NCBI GenBank assembly: GCA_016195145.1
Contig: JACQAF010000004.1
Span: 1-16,940 of the forward strand
Origin: Rhodospirillales bacterium
GTDB taxonomy: Bacteria > Pseudomonadota > Alphaproteobacteria > CACIAM-22H2
Direction of reading: 5' to 3'
Length of the DNA stretch: 16,940 nt
Position 1 is the first letter of the stretch. The number at the start of each line of letters is the position of its first letter. A program made the translations under genes and the position numbers. Below the pieces are notes generated by a model. The model did not search any database and had not been told where the DNA came from. It saw only the letters and a program-made list of their open reading frames with translations. This document shows positions 1 to 7,282 of this stretch, piece after piece.

Positions 1-1356
1 AAGATACTCGTTCAGCAGATCGACGGCCTCATGATACGAGTTTCCCCAATAATCGAGTTCGAACCGCGCTTGGGCACCGTTCACGCCGCCGACAAGGCTG
101 TTGTAATAAACGTATTGGTGCGGGTGCAGCCGGATCATGAGCGAGGTCTGCCAGCCGACCCATATCGTGAACGCAGCGGCGAGGGCGGCGTGCAAGGCTG
201 GGCCGCGACGGGTGGCGAGGGTGAAAAGCCGGTCGGCGGTAATGCCGGCTGCGGCGGAGATCGGCGGCAGGACGAACAGGAAATGCCGAATGCCGTCGTA
301 TGTCACCGGACGCGCCAGGACAAAATAGGCGAAGGGGAAAACGATCGCGGTTGTTAACAGGGCATAACCAGGAAGAGTTTTAGCGTTGCTAAACGCACGG
401 TTGCGCCGGATTGCCAACGCGGCAAGGACGACGGCGAGCGCGAGCAGAACAAGGATCGGTTCGGGCAGCTTGACGGCAAAATAGACGAACAGATAATCGG
501 CCGGCAGGCGAAGCGAATTGACCAGCCGGCCGTCGAACAGCACGTTCAGATCCCATGAGATGTGGGAGAACAGCCGTAAGGCCCGCAATGGATTAAGAAT
601 GGGGCTCTGCTGCGCCCAGGGCCACGACAGCAGCATCACTGCATAGGCGATCAGCGTGACCGGAAGCATGCAGCGCAGGGCGATGGATCGCCCCTCGATC
701 CATGCCGTTCGCAAGCTGCGGGTATTTCGCCATTGGATGGCAAGATAGGCCGCAGTTGCAACGCCGAGATAGAAAAACGCGATCACGCCGCCGACGCGCA
801 TGCCAACGGTCAGGCCCAGCGTTGCTCCCAGACCGACGACGGTTCGCAGCGGTACAGCCGGAAATTCTTTTACCGTTCGCGCCATGAAATAAAGCGCCCA
901 GGCCATCGCCGCCGCGAACGGGATGTCCTTGGGGTTGTTGAACATATGCCCGTACCAGGACGGATTCAGGATTAAGAAGACGGCGGCAAACAGGCCGGCA
1001 CGCCGGCCGGCAATCTCGCCCGCCAGTTTGCCGCATCCCCAGATGCCGAGAAGCCCGACCAACGCGTTCAGCAGGTTCGATGTCTGGTAATCGCCGAATG
1101 GCAGGAACTGGCTGGCGAGGGCGGCCATCCCGTCGAACACGCCGCCATAGAGATAAAGATTGTGGTAGGCGAGGACCGTACGATCGGCGAACAGTGTCGC
1201 GTAATAAGCGAGAACATGCTTGCCGTTGGCGATGTGATAAAATTCATCCCAGGTTACGCCGTAATCCTCGAAAGTGAACAGCACGACCAGCACGGCCGCG
1301 ATCCCGCCGGCGATGGCAAGGGGACGGTAAGGCGATACGTTGGGGGTTGGCTGCAT
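1..1356 (-). CDS. GT39/PMT-like membrane glycosyltransferase (3' end outside window)
   Basis: I translated this frame by hand. It is open from ATG at 1356 to the window edge (452 codons, no stop), so the C-terminus is missing. The protein is very hydrophobic, with a first membrane segment at about residues 11-29 and many more after it. The motif TWDEFYH (Asp37-Glu38) just after the first membrane segment matches the acidic pair in the first periplasmic loop of GT-C enzymes, and NNPKDIPFAAA (about 140-150) is typical of the bacterial PMT_2/GT39 group. Such enzymes move a sugar from a polyprenyl-phosphate donor to a lipid, protein or glycan in the periplasm; donor and acceptor cannot be told from sequence. 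The start is the first ATG after an in-frame stop. TTG codons 3 and 6 codons upstream are alternatives, and no strong ribosome binding site is visible. It lies downstream of marR in the same direction, 164 bases away. Confidence 0.8.
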   Translation of the reverse strand, partial: MQPTPNVSPYRPLAIAGGIAAVLVVLFTFEDYGVTWDEFYHIANGKHVLAYYATLFADRTVLAYHNLYLYGGVFDGMAALASQFLPFGDYQTSNLLNALVGLLGIWGCGKLAGEIAGRRAGLFAAVFLILNPSWYGHMFNNPKDIPFAAAMAWALYFMARTVKEFPAVPLRTVVGLGATLGLTVGMRVGGVIAFFYLGVATAAYLAIQWRNTRSLRTAWIEGRSIALRCMLPVTLIAYAVMLLSWPWAQQSPILNPLRALRLFSHISWDLNVLFDGRLVNSLRLPADYLFVYFAVKLPEPILVLLALAVVLAALAIRRNRAFSNAKTLPGYALLTTAIVFPFAYFVLARPVTYDGIRHFLFVLPPISAAAGITADRLFTLATRRGPALHAALAAAFTIWVGWQTSLMIRLHPHQYVYYNSLVGGVNGAQARFELDYWGNSYHEAVDLLNEYL

Positions 1357-1465
1357 ATCGGACAAACGGGTCAAGTCTTTCGATTATGCCGTGCCGGTTT
1401 TCGCCGGGATCGGCGGTCGACACAAAGGGATGCATACCCCGAAGAAACCGCCAGTTAACCGCCGA

Positions 1466-1499
1466 CAGTTGACGAATTCAACTGTTTCGGTTGCCGAAA
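1466..1499. repeat. Two abutting inverted repeats between marR and the glycosyltransferase gene
   Basis: At 1466-1484 there is a perfect inverted repeat CAGTTGA-N5-TCAACTG. It is followed directly by a second one, TTTCGG-TTG-CCGAAA, at 1485-1499. They lie 22-55 bases past the marR stop and about 110 bases before the glycosyltransferase start, next to an AT-rich stretch (1500-1520). A TATATT sequence read on the minus strand (1503-1498) could be a -10 element for the glycosyltransferase gene, but no good -35 accompanies it. The repeats could be an operator near that promoter or RNA hairpins after marR. Neither has a following T-run, so an intrinsic terminator is not well supported. Confidence 0.45.
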
Positions 1500-1520
1500 T
1501 ATATCAAAAGATAAATAAAA

Positions 1521-1970
1521 TCAGCCGTTTTTGCTACGCTGAAGCAGGTCGCGCAGCATGCGCTTGAGTTTGGCGATCTCGGCATCGGTAAAGGCGGCGA
1601 GACAGGTCCGCTCATGCGCCTTGGCCTTGACGAGGAGGCCGCGCACGACCTTGCGCCCACGCGGGGTAATGACAACGCGGATTTTGCGGCGATCTCGCTG
1701 GCCGTATTGGCGCCCGACCCAGCCATCGCGTTCCATCCGGTCGATGACCTTGGTCAGGGTCGGCTGCTTGAACAGGACGGCCTCAGCCAGCGCGCCGAGC
1801 GACATGCCGGGGGTGTCGACCAGCGTCGCCAGCACGCGCCACTGAGGGACTGACAGACCCGCGGGCTTGAGCTGGGCGTGGAATTCGCGGCTCACGCGAT
1901 GGCTGGCGCGGGCGAGGAGATACGAGAGATAATCGTCGACGAACGACGAAGAGGCGGCAGTTCGGCGCAT
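1521..1970 (-). CDS. MarR-family transcriptional regulator
   Basis: A 149-residue protein of normal MarR length. The winged helix-turn-helix spans about residues 38-105: the LSVPQWRVLATLVD helix, then MSLGALAEAVLFKQPTLTKV as the recognition region, then the wing around DRRKIRVVITPRG. The flanking N- and C-terminal helices fit the dimer interface. MarR proteins are usually small-molecule-responsive repressors of adjacent genes. This gene is divergent from the NicX-like/ACAD/ligase operon, sharing the 149-base AT-rich gap at 1971-2119, which makes it the likely regulator of that operon. In Pseudomonas putida the MarR protein NicR controls nicotinate genes including nicX, a suggestive parallel. 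The ATG at 1970 has only a weak ribosome binding site. Family confidence is high; the regulatory target is inferred. Confidence 0.9.
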   Translation of the reverse strand: MRRTAASSSFVDDYLSYLLARASHRVSREFHAQLKPAGLSVPQWRVLATLVDTPGMSLGALAEAVLFKQPTLTKVIDRMERDGWVGRQYGQRDRRKIRVVITPRGRKVVRGLLVKAKAHERTCLAAFTDAEIAKLKRMLRDLLQRSKNG

Positions 1971-2119
1971 AAGGCATCCGCACAGAGCAATGCGGCGGTA
2001 GGCAGCCGCGCGTCGGGGCCATCAAACCACAATCGCCGGGCAATGAGAATGTGAATTTTCATTAAATGATTTTTCATATATAAAGAAAAGAAAATCGCGC
2101 CGGGTAGGGGGACGGAACC
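1971..2119. promoter_or_regulatory. Divergent promoter/operator region, marR versus NicX-like operon
   Basis: This gap is markedly AT-rich (especially 2041-2095) between GC-rich genes, as expected for a divergent promoter. It holds an 11-base palindrome TCATT-A-AATGA at 2059-2069, flanked by two direct copies of TTTTCAT at 2056-2062 and 2071-2077, a plausible MarR-type operator. TATATA at 2077-2082 could serve as a -10 for the plus-strand operon, and TTTAAT on the minus strand (2066-2061) as a -10 for marR; neither has a convincing -35. GGGGGAC at about 2106-2113 is the ribosome binding site for the NicX-like gene. Confidence 0.45.
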
Positions 2120-3166
2120 ATGCTGGCTGATCGTATCGAGGAAAAATGGATCGCGGCCTTCGCGGCGACCTTCGCCCTGTGCAAGGTCGCGCCAGACGAG
2201 GCGGTGGCGATCCTGTGCGAAACGCAGTCGCGTGCGCTCAATGTCGAACTGGCCGAGCTGGCCCTGCTCCGCCTCAAGGCGCGGCCGTTCCGCGTCGTCG
2301 TTCCCACCCCGCCGCAAACCGCGCCGGTTCCGGTGCGTTCAACCGGGGCGTCGAATGCGGTTCAGGGGCTGGCGCCGGTTGTTACCGCCCTGGCCGGGGC
2401 GGGGCTGGTTGTCGACCTGACGGTCGAAGGGATGCTGCATGCGCCGGAACTGCCGGCAATCCTCAAGGGCGGGGCGCGGCTGCTGATGGTCAGCAACGAG
2501 CATCCGGAGGCGCTGGAACGGCTTGTGCCCGATCCAGCGCTTGAGGCCAAGGTAAAGGCCGGCGTGCAGCGCCTCAAGGCGGCGTCGCGGATGCACGTCG
2601 CGTCCGCCGCCGACACCGATTTGAAGATCGCGGTCAGCGGCGCGCCGGCGGCCGGCGTGTGGGGATGGTGCGACCGGCCGGGGACGGTCGCCCACTGGCC
2701 GGGCGGGCTCTGCCTGTGTTTTCCGCGCGCCGGATCGGTCGAAGGCACGCTGGTGCTGGCGCCCGGCGACGTGAACCTTACCTTCAAGCGCTACGTCGAA
2801 TCGCCGGTGCGGCTGACGGTCGAGAAGGACTATGTGGTGAAGATCGAGGGCGACGGTCTCGACGCCGAACTGATGCGTTCCTATTTCGCCGCCTGGGGCG
2901 ACCGCGAGGCCTATGCGGTCAGCCATGTCGGCTGGGGCATGAATCCCCGCGCCCGGTGGGAATCGCTCGCCATGTATGACAAACGCGACACCAATGGCAC
3001 GGAGCTACGCGCCTTCGCCGGCAACTTCCTCTATTCAACCGGGGCCAACGAGGCGGCCGGCCGGCACACACTTGGCCATTTCGACCTGCCGTTGCGCAAT
3101 TGCACGATCCGTCTCGATGACGAGGTGATCGTTGAACGCGGCGCGCTGCAGGGCGATCTCGCTTGA
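2120..3166 (+). CDS. NicX-family 2,5-dihydroxypyridine 5,6-dioxygenase-like enzyme
   Basis: A 348-residue protein close in length to NicX of Pseudomonas putida (about 350), which opens the ring of 2,5-dihydroxypyridine to N-formylmaleamate with non-haem Fe(II). Shared blocks recalled from NicX include DRPGTVAHWPGG (185-196), EGTLVLAPGDVNL (208-220), VSHVGWGMNPRARW (267-280), AFAGNFLYSTGAN (298-310) and GHFDLPLRNC (319-328). The expected iron ligands are present as His269, His320 and Asp322, and a His (107, in MLHAPE) aligns with a proposed catalytic His of NicX. The fold is related to M29 aminopeptidases, so automated annotation may call it leucyl aminopeptidase. It is first in an operon with an acyl-CoA dehydrogenase (28-base gap) and a CoA ligase, not with maleamate or formylmaleamate enzymes, so the true substrate may differ from 2,5-dihydroxypyridine. 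Family is confident, substrate is not. Confidence 0.82.
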   Translation: MLADRIEEKWIAAFAATFALCKVAPDEAVAILCETQSRALNVELAELALLRLKARPFRVVVPTPPQTAPVPVRSTGASNAVQGLAPVVTALAGAGLVVDLTVEGMLHAPELPAILKGGARLLMVSNEHPEALERLVPDPALEAKVKAGVQRLKAASRMHVASAADTDLKIAVSGAPAAGVWGWCDRPGTVAHWPGGLCLCFPRAGSVEGTLVLAPGDVNLTFKRYVESPVRLTVEKDYVVKIEGDGLDAELMRSYFAAWGDREAYAVSHVGWGMNPRARWESLAMYDKRDTNGTELRAFAGNFLYSTGANEAAGRHTLGHFDLPLRNCTIRLDDEVIVERGALQGDLA

Positions 3167-3194
3167 CCGCGCCCGACTGACCGGGGAGACGACC

Positions 3195-4430
3195 ATGAAC
3201 AGCGCCCGCCATTCTTCGCCCGCAAAACTCGGCAAGAACCGTCAGACGGAGCTTGTCGCGCTGGCCGGCCGGCTCGGCCGCGAGAAATTCGCGCCGCGGG
3301 CCGAGAAATACGATCGCGAGGCGAGCTTTCCATTCGAGAATTACGACGATCTGCGCGCCCAAGGGCTGCTTGGGCTGTGCGTGCCGCAGGCCTATGGCGG
3401 CCTTGGCGCGGATTTCGAGACTTACTGCCTGGTTTCGGCCGAGCTGGGCCGCTGGTGCGGGGCGACGGCCCTGACCTTCAACATGCATGCAAGCTCGGCC
3501 CTGTGGACCGGACCGCTGGCCGACGATCTCGAGATGACTACAGCCGAGCGCGCCGAGCTTGAATCCCTCCGACGCGCGCATTTCCGTCGCATTGTCGAAG
3601 ACGGCGCGGTCTACGCCCAGCCCTTCTCCGAAGGCAGCGCCGCAGCTGCCGGCAAGGCGCCATTCGGCACCGTCGCGGCCAAGGTCGAGGACGGGTGGCG
3701 GGTCAACGGCAAGAAGATTTTCGCCTCGCTCTCGGGCGCGGCTGATTATTACGGCGTGCTATGCACCGAGGACAAGCCCGACCGTTCGATGCGCGACACG
3801 CTCTATATCGCCGTACCGGCGAATACGGCCGGCCTCACCATCACCGGCGACTGGGACCCGCTTGGCATGCGGGGCACGGTGTCGCGCACGCTGGTGCTCA
3901 AGGATGTCTTTGTGCCCGATGACGCGCAGCTCATGCCGCGCGGGCTCTATTTCCGTGCGGCATCGAGCTGGCCGTACATGTTCCTGACGCTCGCGCCCAC
4001 CTATATGGGCATCGCCCAGGCGGCGTACGATTTCACGCTCAGCTATCTGCGCGGCGAGGTCGAGGGCCAACCGCCGGTCAAGCGGCGGATGTATCCGACC
4101 AAACAGATCGCGACGGCGGAAATGTATATCCGGCTGCAACAGACTCGTGCGCTGTTCGAGCGCACGATCGCCGAGGCCAAGGTTAACCCGTCGAAAGAAG
4201 AGCGGTTGCGCTGCTATGCGACCCAGTACACGATCATGGAGAACGCCAACGAGATATGCCGGCTCGCCATCCGTACATGCGGCGGTCAGTCGATGCTGAA
4301 GTCCCTGCCGCTCGAACGACTGTACCGCGACAGCCGCTGCGGTTCTCTGATGCTGCCGTGGACGGCCGAACTATGCCTCGACCGCCTCGGCCGCGAAACG
4401 CTCTACGAACCGGGCGAGACCGACGAGTGA
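3195..4430 (+). CDS. Acyl-CoA dehydrogenase family protein
   Basis: A 411-residue FAD-dependent acyl-CoA dehydrogenase of normal length. The N-terminal helical domain includes LRAQGLLGLCVPQAYGGLG (about residues 54-72). The middle beta domain has the AQPFSE segment and WRVNGKKIFASLSGAADYY (about 173-191), plus DPLGMRGTVSRTLVLKDVFVPDD. The C-terminal helical domain includes GGQSMLKSLPLERLYRDSRCGSLMLP. The family introduces an alpha,beta double bond into an acyl-CoA and passes electrons to ETF; some members act on aryl- or cyclic acyl-CoAs. The start at 3195 is preferred over an in-frame ATG at 3132 because GGGGAGA lies just before it and the upstream start would run inside the NicX-like gene. 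Its stop overlaps the GTG of the next gene (GTGA), indicating translational coupling. The substrate is presumably made by the adjacent ligase. Confidence 0.9.
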   Translation: MNSARHSSPAKLGKNRQTELVALAGRLGREKFAPRAEKYDREASFPFENYDDLRAQGLLGLCVPQAYGGLGADFETYCLVSAELGRWCGATALTFNMHASSALWTGPLADDLEMTTAERAELESLRRAHFRRIVEDGAVYAQPFSEGSAAAAGKAPFGTVAAKVEDGWRVNGKKIFASLSGAADYYGVLCTEDKPDRSMRDTLYIAVPANTAGLTITGDWDPLGMRGTVSRTLVLKDVFVPDDAQLMPRGLYFRAASSWPYMFLTLAPTYMGIAQAAYDFTLSYLRGEVEGQPPVKRRMYPTKQIATAEMYIRLQQTRALFERTIAEAKVNPSKEERLRCYATQYTIMENANEICRLAIRTCGGQSMLKSLPLERLYRDSRCGSLMLPWTAELCLDRLGRETLYEPGETDE

Positions 4431-5740
4431 CTCCGGTTGCCGCAGCGCCCCGTGATCTTTCGACGTGGATAGAGGTACACGCCGAACTCACGCCGGCGCG
4501 GGCGGCCCTGCGCTGGCAAGGCAAGGATATTTCCTACGCCGACCTTGCCCGTCGCATCGAGCGGACTGCGGTGGCGCTGGCGGGCAGGTATTCAATCGGC
4601 CGCGGCGATCGCGTCGCCATCCTTGCCTATAACTGCCCGCAATATATCGAACTGCTGTTCGCCTGCGCGCGCCTGGGCGCCATCCTGGGAAGGCCCGATG
4701 ACCCGGCGCTGCTTGTCTATACATCGGGCACCACTGGCCGGCCCAAAGGCGCGGTTCATACGCAGGCGACGGTCGCGGCCAATACGTGGCTCAGCGTTGA
4801 TGCGCATGAGATGACCGCCGCCGACCGTATCCTGACTTTCCTGCCGATGTTTCATACCGGCGGCCTCAACAACCAGACGGTCCCCGCGCTGTCCATCGGC
4901 GCGACAGTAATTCTCCAGCCGCGTTTTGCGCCCGATATGGCGCTGGCGGCGATCATGGCCGAGCGGCCGACACTTCTTTTGCTCGTTCCGGCGGTGATGA
5001 AGGCGATGATCGAGCATCTTCGCTGGCGCGACTCCGATCTGTCGAGTGTGCGTTTCGCCATGGCGGGATCGTCGATCGTCCCGGTCGATCTTATCCGGGC
5101 GTTTCATCGGCGCAATGTGCCTGTCGGTCAGATCTACGGCGCGACCGAAACCGGTCCGGTGTCGATCGTACTCAAACGCGCCGACGCCTTGCGCAAGGAA
5201 GGGTCGTGCGGGTTGCCGGCGCTCGATTGCGAGGTGCGCGTGGTCGACGAAGCGGGTCATGACGTGGCGGGCGATTGCGCCGGCGAAATCCTTATTCGGG
5301 CGCCGAACGTGATGACCGGTTACTGGCGCGACCCGGCGGCGACGGCCGAGGCACTGGCCGGCGGCTGGTACCACACCGGCGATATCGGCCATCGCGACAG
5401 TGACGGCTATTTCTGGATCGACGAGCGCAAAAAGGACGTGATTATTTCCGGCGGCGAGAATATCTACCCGGCCGAGATCGAGGCCGTTCTCGACGAATGC
5501 CCGGCAATTGCCGAAGCAGCGGTGGTCGCCCGCCCCGATCCGAAATGGGGCGAAGTGCCGGTCGTAGTGGCGGCGCGAAAACCCGGCGCGGCCATCGATG
5601 CGGCGGCGGTCAAGGCGTTGTTCAGCGGCCGCCTCGCCCGCTTCAAGCATCCACACGACGTTGTGTTCATCGACGCGCTGCCGCGCAACGTGATGGGCAA
5701 AGTGTTGCGTTACAAACTGCGCAAGTTAGTTCACAAGTGA
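4427..5740 (+). CDS. AMP-dependent acyl-CoA ligase with an internal deletion
   Basis: An adenylate-forming ligase that would join a carboxylic acid to CoA using ATP. The GTG start overlaps the acyl-CoA dehydrogenase stop. Core motifs are present: phosphate-binding YTSGTTGRPKGAVHT (98-112), GATETGP, YHTGDIG, DERKKDVIISGGENIYPAEIE, and the C-terminal lysine region PRNVMGKVLRYKLRK. The length of 437 residues is short for this family (usually 500 or more). The gap is at residues 86-91, where FACARLGAIL runs straight into DDPALLVYTSGTTG. In homologues these segments are separated by roughly 75-90 residues of the N-terminal subdomain. The reading frame is kept, so a protein could be made, but loss of that subdomain would be expected to destroy activity. 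It may be a decaying gene or an assembly error. Its end lies 3 bases from the convergent FkbM gene, leaving no room for a terminator. Confidence 0.85.
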   Translation: MTPVAAAPRDLSTWIEVHAELTPARAALRWQGKDISYADLARRIERTAVALAGRYSIGRGDRVAILAYNCPQYIELLFACARLGAILGRPDDPALLVYTSGTTGRPKGAVHTQATVAANTWLSVDAHEMTAADRILTFLPMFHTGGLNNQTVPALSIGATVILQPRFAPDMALAAIMAERPTLLLLVPAVMKAMIEHLRWRDSDLSSVRFAMAGSSIVPVDLIRAFHRRNVPVGQIYGATETGPVSIVLKRADALRKEGSCGLPALDCEVRVVDEAGHDVAGDCAGEILIRAPNVMTGYWRDPAATAEALAGGWYHTGDIGHRDSDGYFWIDERKKDVIISGGENIYPAEIEAVLDECPAIAEAAVVARPDPKWGEVPVVVAARKPGAAIDAAAVKALFSGRLARFKHPHDVVFIDALPRNVMGKVLRYKLRKLVHK

Positions 5741-5743
5741 GAA

Positions 5744-7282
5744 TTAACGCGACGAGATCCAGGGTTGAGGTCCTGCAAGACTCCAAAGTTCGGGATTCAG
5801 GTGATCGTCACTGACAACGGCAAGGAGAGGGGCAGGCTCGATTCTGGTCTGGAGTCCCAAACGAAGGCGCAACAATTGCCGTCGACGCTCAAGGGACGGC
5901 GAGGCAAACGGAGTTCCGACGATAAACTGCAGTTCATCGAGCATATCGCCGCGTGAGAATATTGATGAAAATGAAGCCAGAGATTCGCCTAACTCGAACA
6001 CGGCGGCAATAAGCCAGTTAGATAAATTCTCGCCAGGCGCAATTTTGTCAAACCGTCGTAATGGCGGCAGGAACGGCTCTTCGAATGATGCTCCGGAACG
6101 AGAGAGGATTTGCGCGATCTCCGCCACTCTATCGAGCGCATTACGACGAAAACCAAATTCAGCCTCGATCCGTGCGAGGGCGCATAATCGCCCGATGCTT
6201 CGGTCGCGGGCTGTAGCCTCAATCAGCGCGTTTCTCGCAGCTTTCAGATGTTCTAGGCGTGCATTAGCATCGAGAGCGATATCGCAGGCAAGGGCATAAT
6301 GATCTAATGCGGAGCAGTACACATTCGTGGCGCTGGAATTAGTTGCGAACCGGTCCGCTAGTTGTGCAAACGACAGAAAAAACCTCTGCTGACGAAGCCA
6401 CGATAATCCGGCGCCAGCTGATGAAAGTACGGGCGCCGGCACGTCGTCGGACGCGAGCAGACCCCGGTCATGAAGTTCTGCCGCGCGTGTCTTTTTGCAA
6501 CAAAAGAGATTTAACTGATAAGGGTCGAATGTTCCCCGGCCGCCAGCCAGGATATCGTCTGATATTGGCGCAAGCAATCCAAGCCCAGGCACGAGACGAT
6601 AGGGCGTATAGTCTAATTGGCGCAGGACGCAGACCGCATTCAAATCGAAATCGTTGCCGTGCTTAATCTCGATCATGATGAGCGGATCGTAACGGCGGAA
6701 AAAATCTTGTCCTCCGGCAATGATGCTCGCTTCTGCGCCCTCTGCATCAATCTTGACGAAATCGACATCAGGTAAACGCTTGGGTGCCGCCCATGCGTCA
6801 AGGGTCGTTACGACGACAGCTTCGCCAGTGCCAACCGGAAGTCCGGGTTGTAACGCTTTAGTTTCAGCCTGCTGTCCGACCAGCACGGCCTCGCCAATGC
6901 GGTCGCTGAGAGCTGCCTGTACGACAGTAATCCACGGTAGATGGTTCAGCGCCACGCTTTTGCGTAAGAATGCTGCTGTGTCGGATGCCGGCTCGAAAGC
7001 GAAGACATGACCTTTTGCTCCGGCGCCGATAGCAAGTGCAAGCGAATAGACGCCGTAATTGGCGCCGATATCAATTGCCGTCATCCCTCGCATCGTAAGA
7101 TTGCGGATGAAGCCGATCTCCGCTTCGAACCAGTCTTCTTGTTCAAGGAGAACGTATGTTGTGATTTCCTTTATCGAGGCTGGAACGACGACTTTCACGC
7201 CGCCGCGAACGCGAACGGCAATTTCTTCGTTCGACAGAGAAACGGTCGATGAAAATGGCGGTCCGGCGGGTGATTCACTCAA
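5744..7282 (-). CDS. FkbM-family methyltransferase with long helical C-terminal extension
   Basis: A 512-residue protein. Residues about 40-260 form an S-adenosylmethionine-dependent FkbM methyltransferase: the SAM-binding loop AIDIGANYGVYSLALA (69-84), the acidic residue in HVFAFEPAS (92-100) and FVKIDAEGAE (175-184). FkbM enzymes commonly O-methylate sugars of polysaccharides, glycolipids or natural products. Residues about 270-512 resemble no domain I recognise; they are rich in alpha-helix, with a TPR-like stretch (ARLEHLKAARNALIEATARD, then SIGRLCALARIEAEFGFRRNALDRV). The start is TTG at 7282, which overlaps the stop of the SDR gene (TTGA). Base composition is lower than the surroundings (6001-6060 has 29 G+C of 60; 12001-12060 has 45 of 60), which suggests transfer. 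It has no clear link to inositol or CoA chemistry; it could act with the glycosyltransferase at 1-1356. Confidence 0.85.
   Translation of the reverse strand: MSESPAGPPFSSTVSLSNEEIAVRVRGGVKVVVPASIKEITTYVLLEQEDWFEAEIGFIRNLTMRGMTAIDIGANYGVYSLALAIGAGAKGHVFAFEPASDTAAFLRKSVALNHLPWITVVQAALSDRIGEAVLVGQQAETKALQPGLPVGTGEAVVVTTLDAWAAPKRLPDVDFVKIDAEGAEASIIAGGQDFFRRYDPLIMIEIKHGNDFDLNAVCVLRQLDYTPYRLVPGLGLLAPISDDILAGGRGTFDPYQLNLFCCKKTRAAELHDRGLLASDDVPAPVLSSAGAGLSWLRQQRFFLSFAQLADRFATNSSATNVYCSALDHYALACDIALDANARLEHLKAARNALIEATARDRSIGRLCALARIEAEFGFRRNALDRVAEIAQILSRSGASFEEPFLPPLRRFDKIAPGENLSNWLIAAVFELGESLASFSSIFSRGDMLDELQFIVGTPFASPSLERRRQLLRLRLGLQTRIEPAPLLAVVSDDHLNPELWSLAGPQPWISSR

Noticed and set aside
593..1036. 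147-codon minus-strand open frame
   Set aside because: It is a shifted frame of the glycosyltransferase, whose own frame is open across 1-1356 and shows conserved GT-C motifs.
3132..3194. Upstream ATG for the acyl-CoA dehydrogenase
   Set aside because: It lies inside the NicX-like gene with no ribosome binding site, and the added residues do not look like the family N-terminus; ATG 3195 follows GGGGAGA.
4592..5656. 354-codon minus-strand open frame opposite the acyl-CoA ligase
   Set aside because: It is a mirror frame of a real ligase gene with clear motifs, and resembles no protein family.
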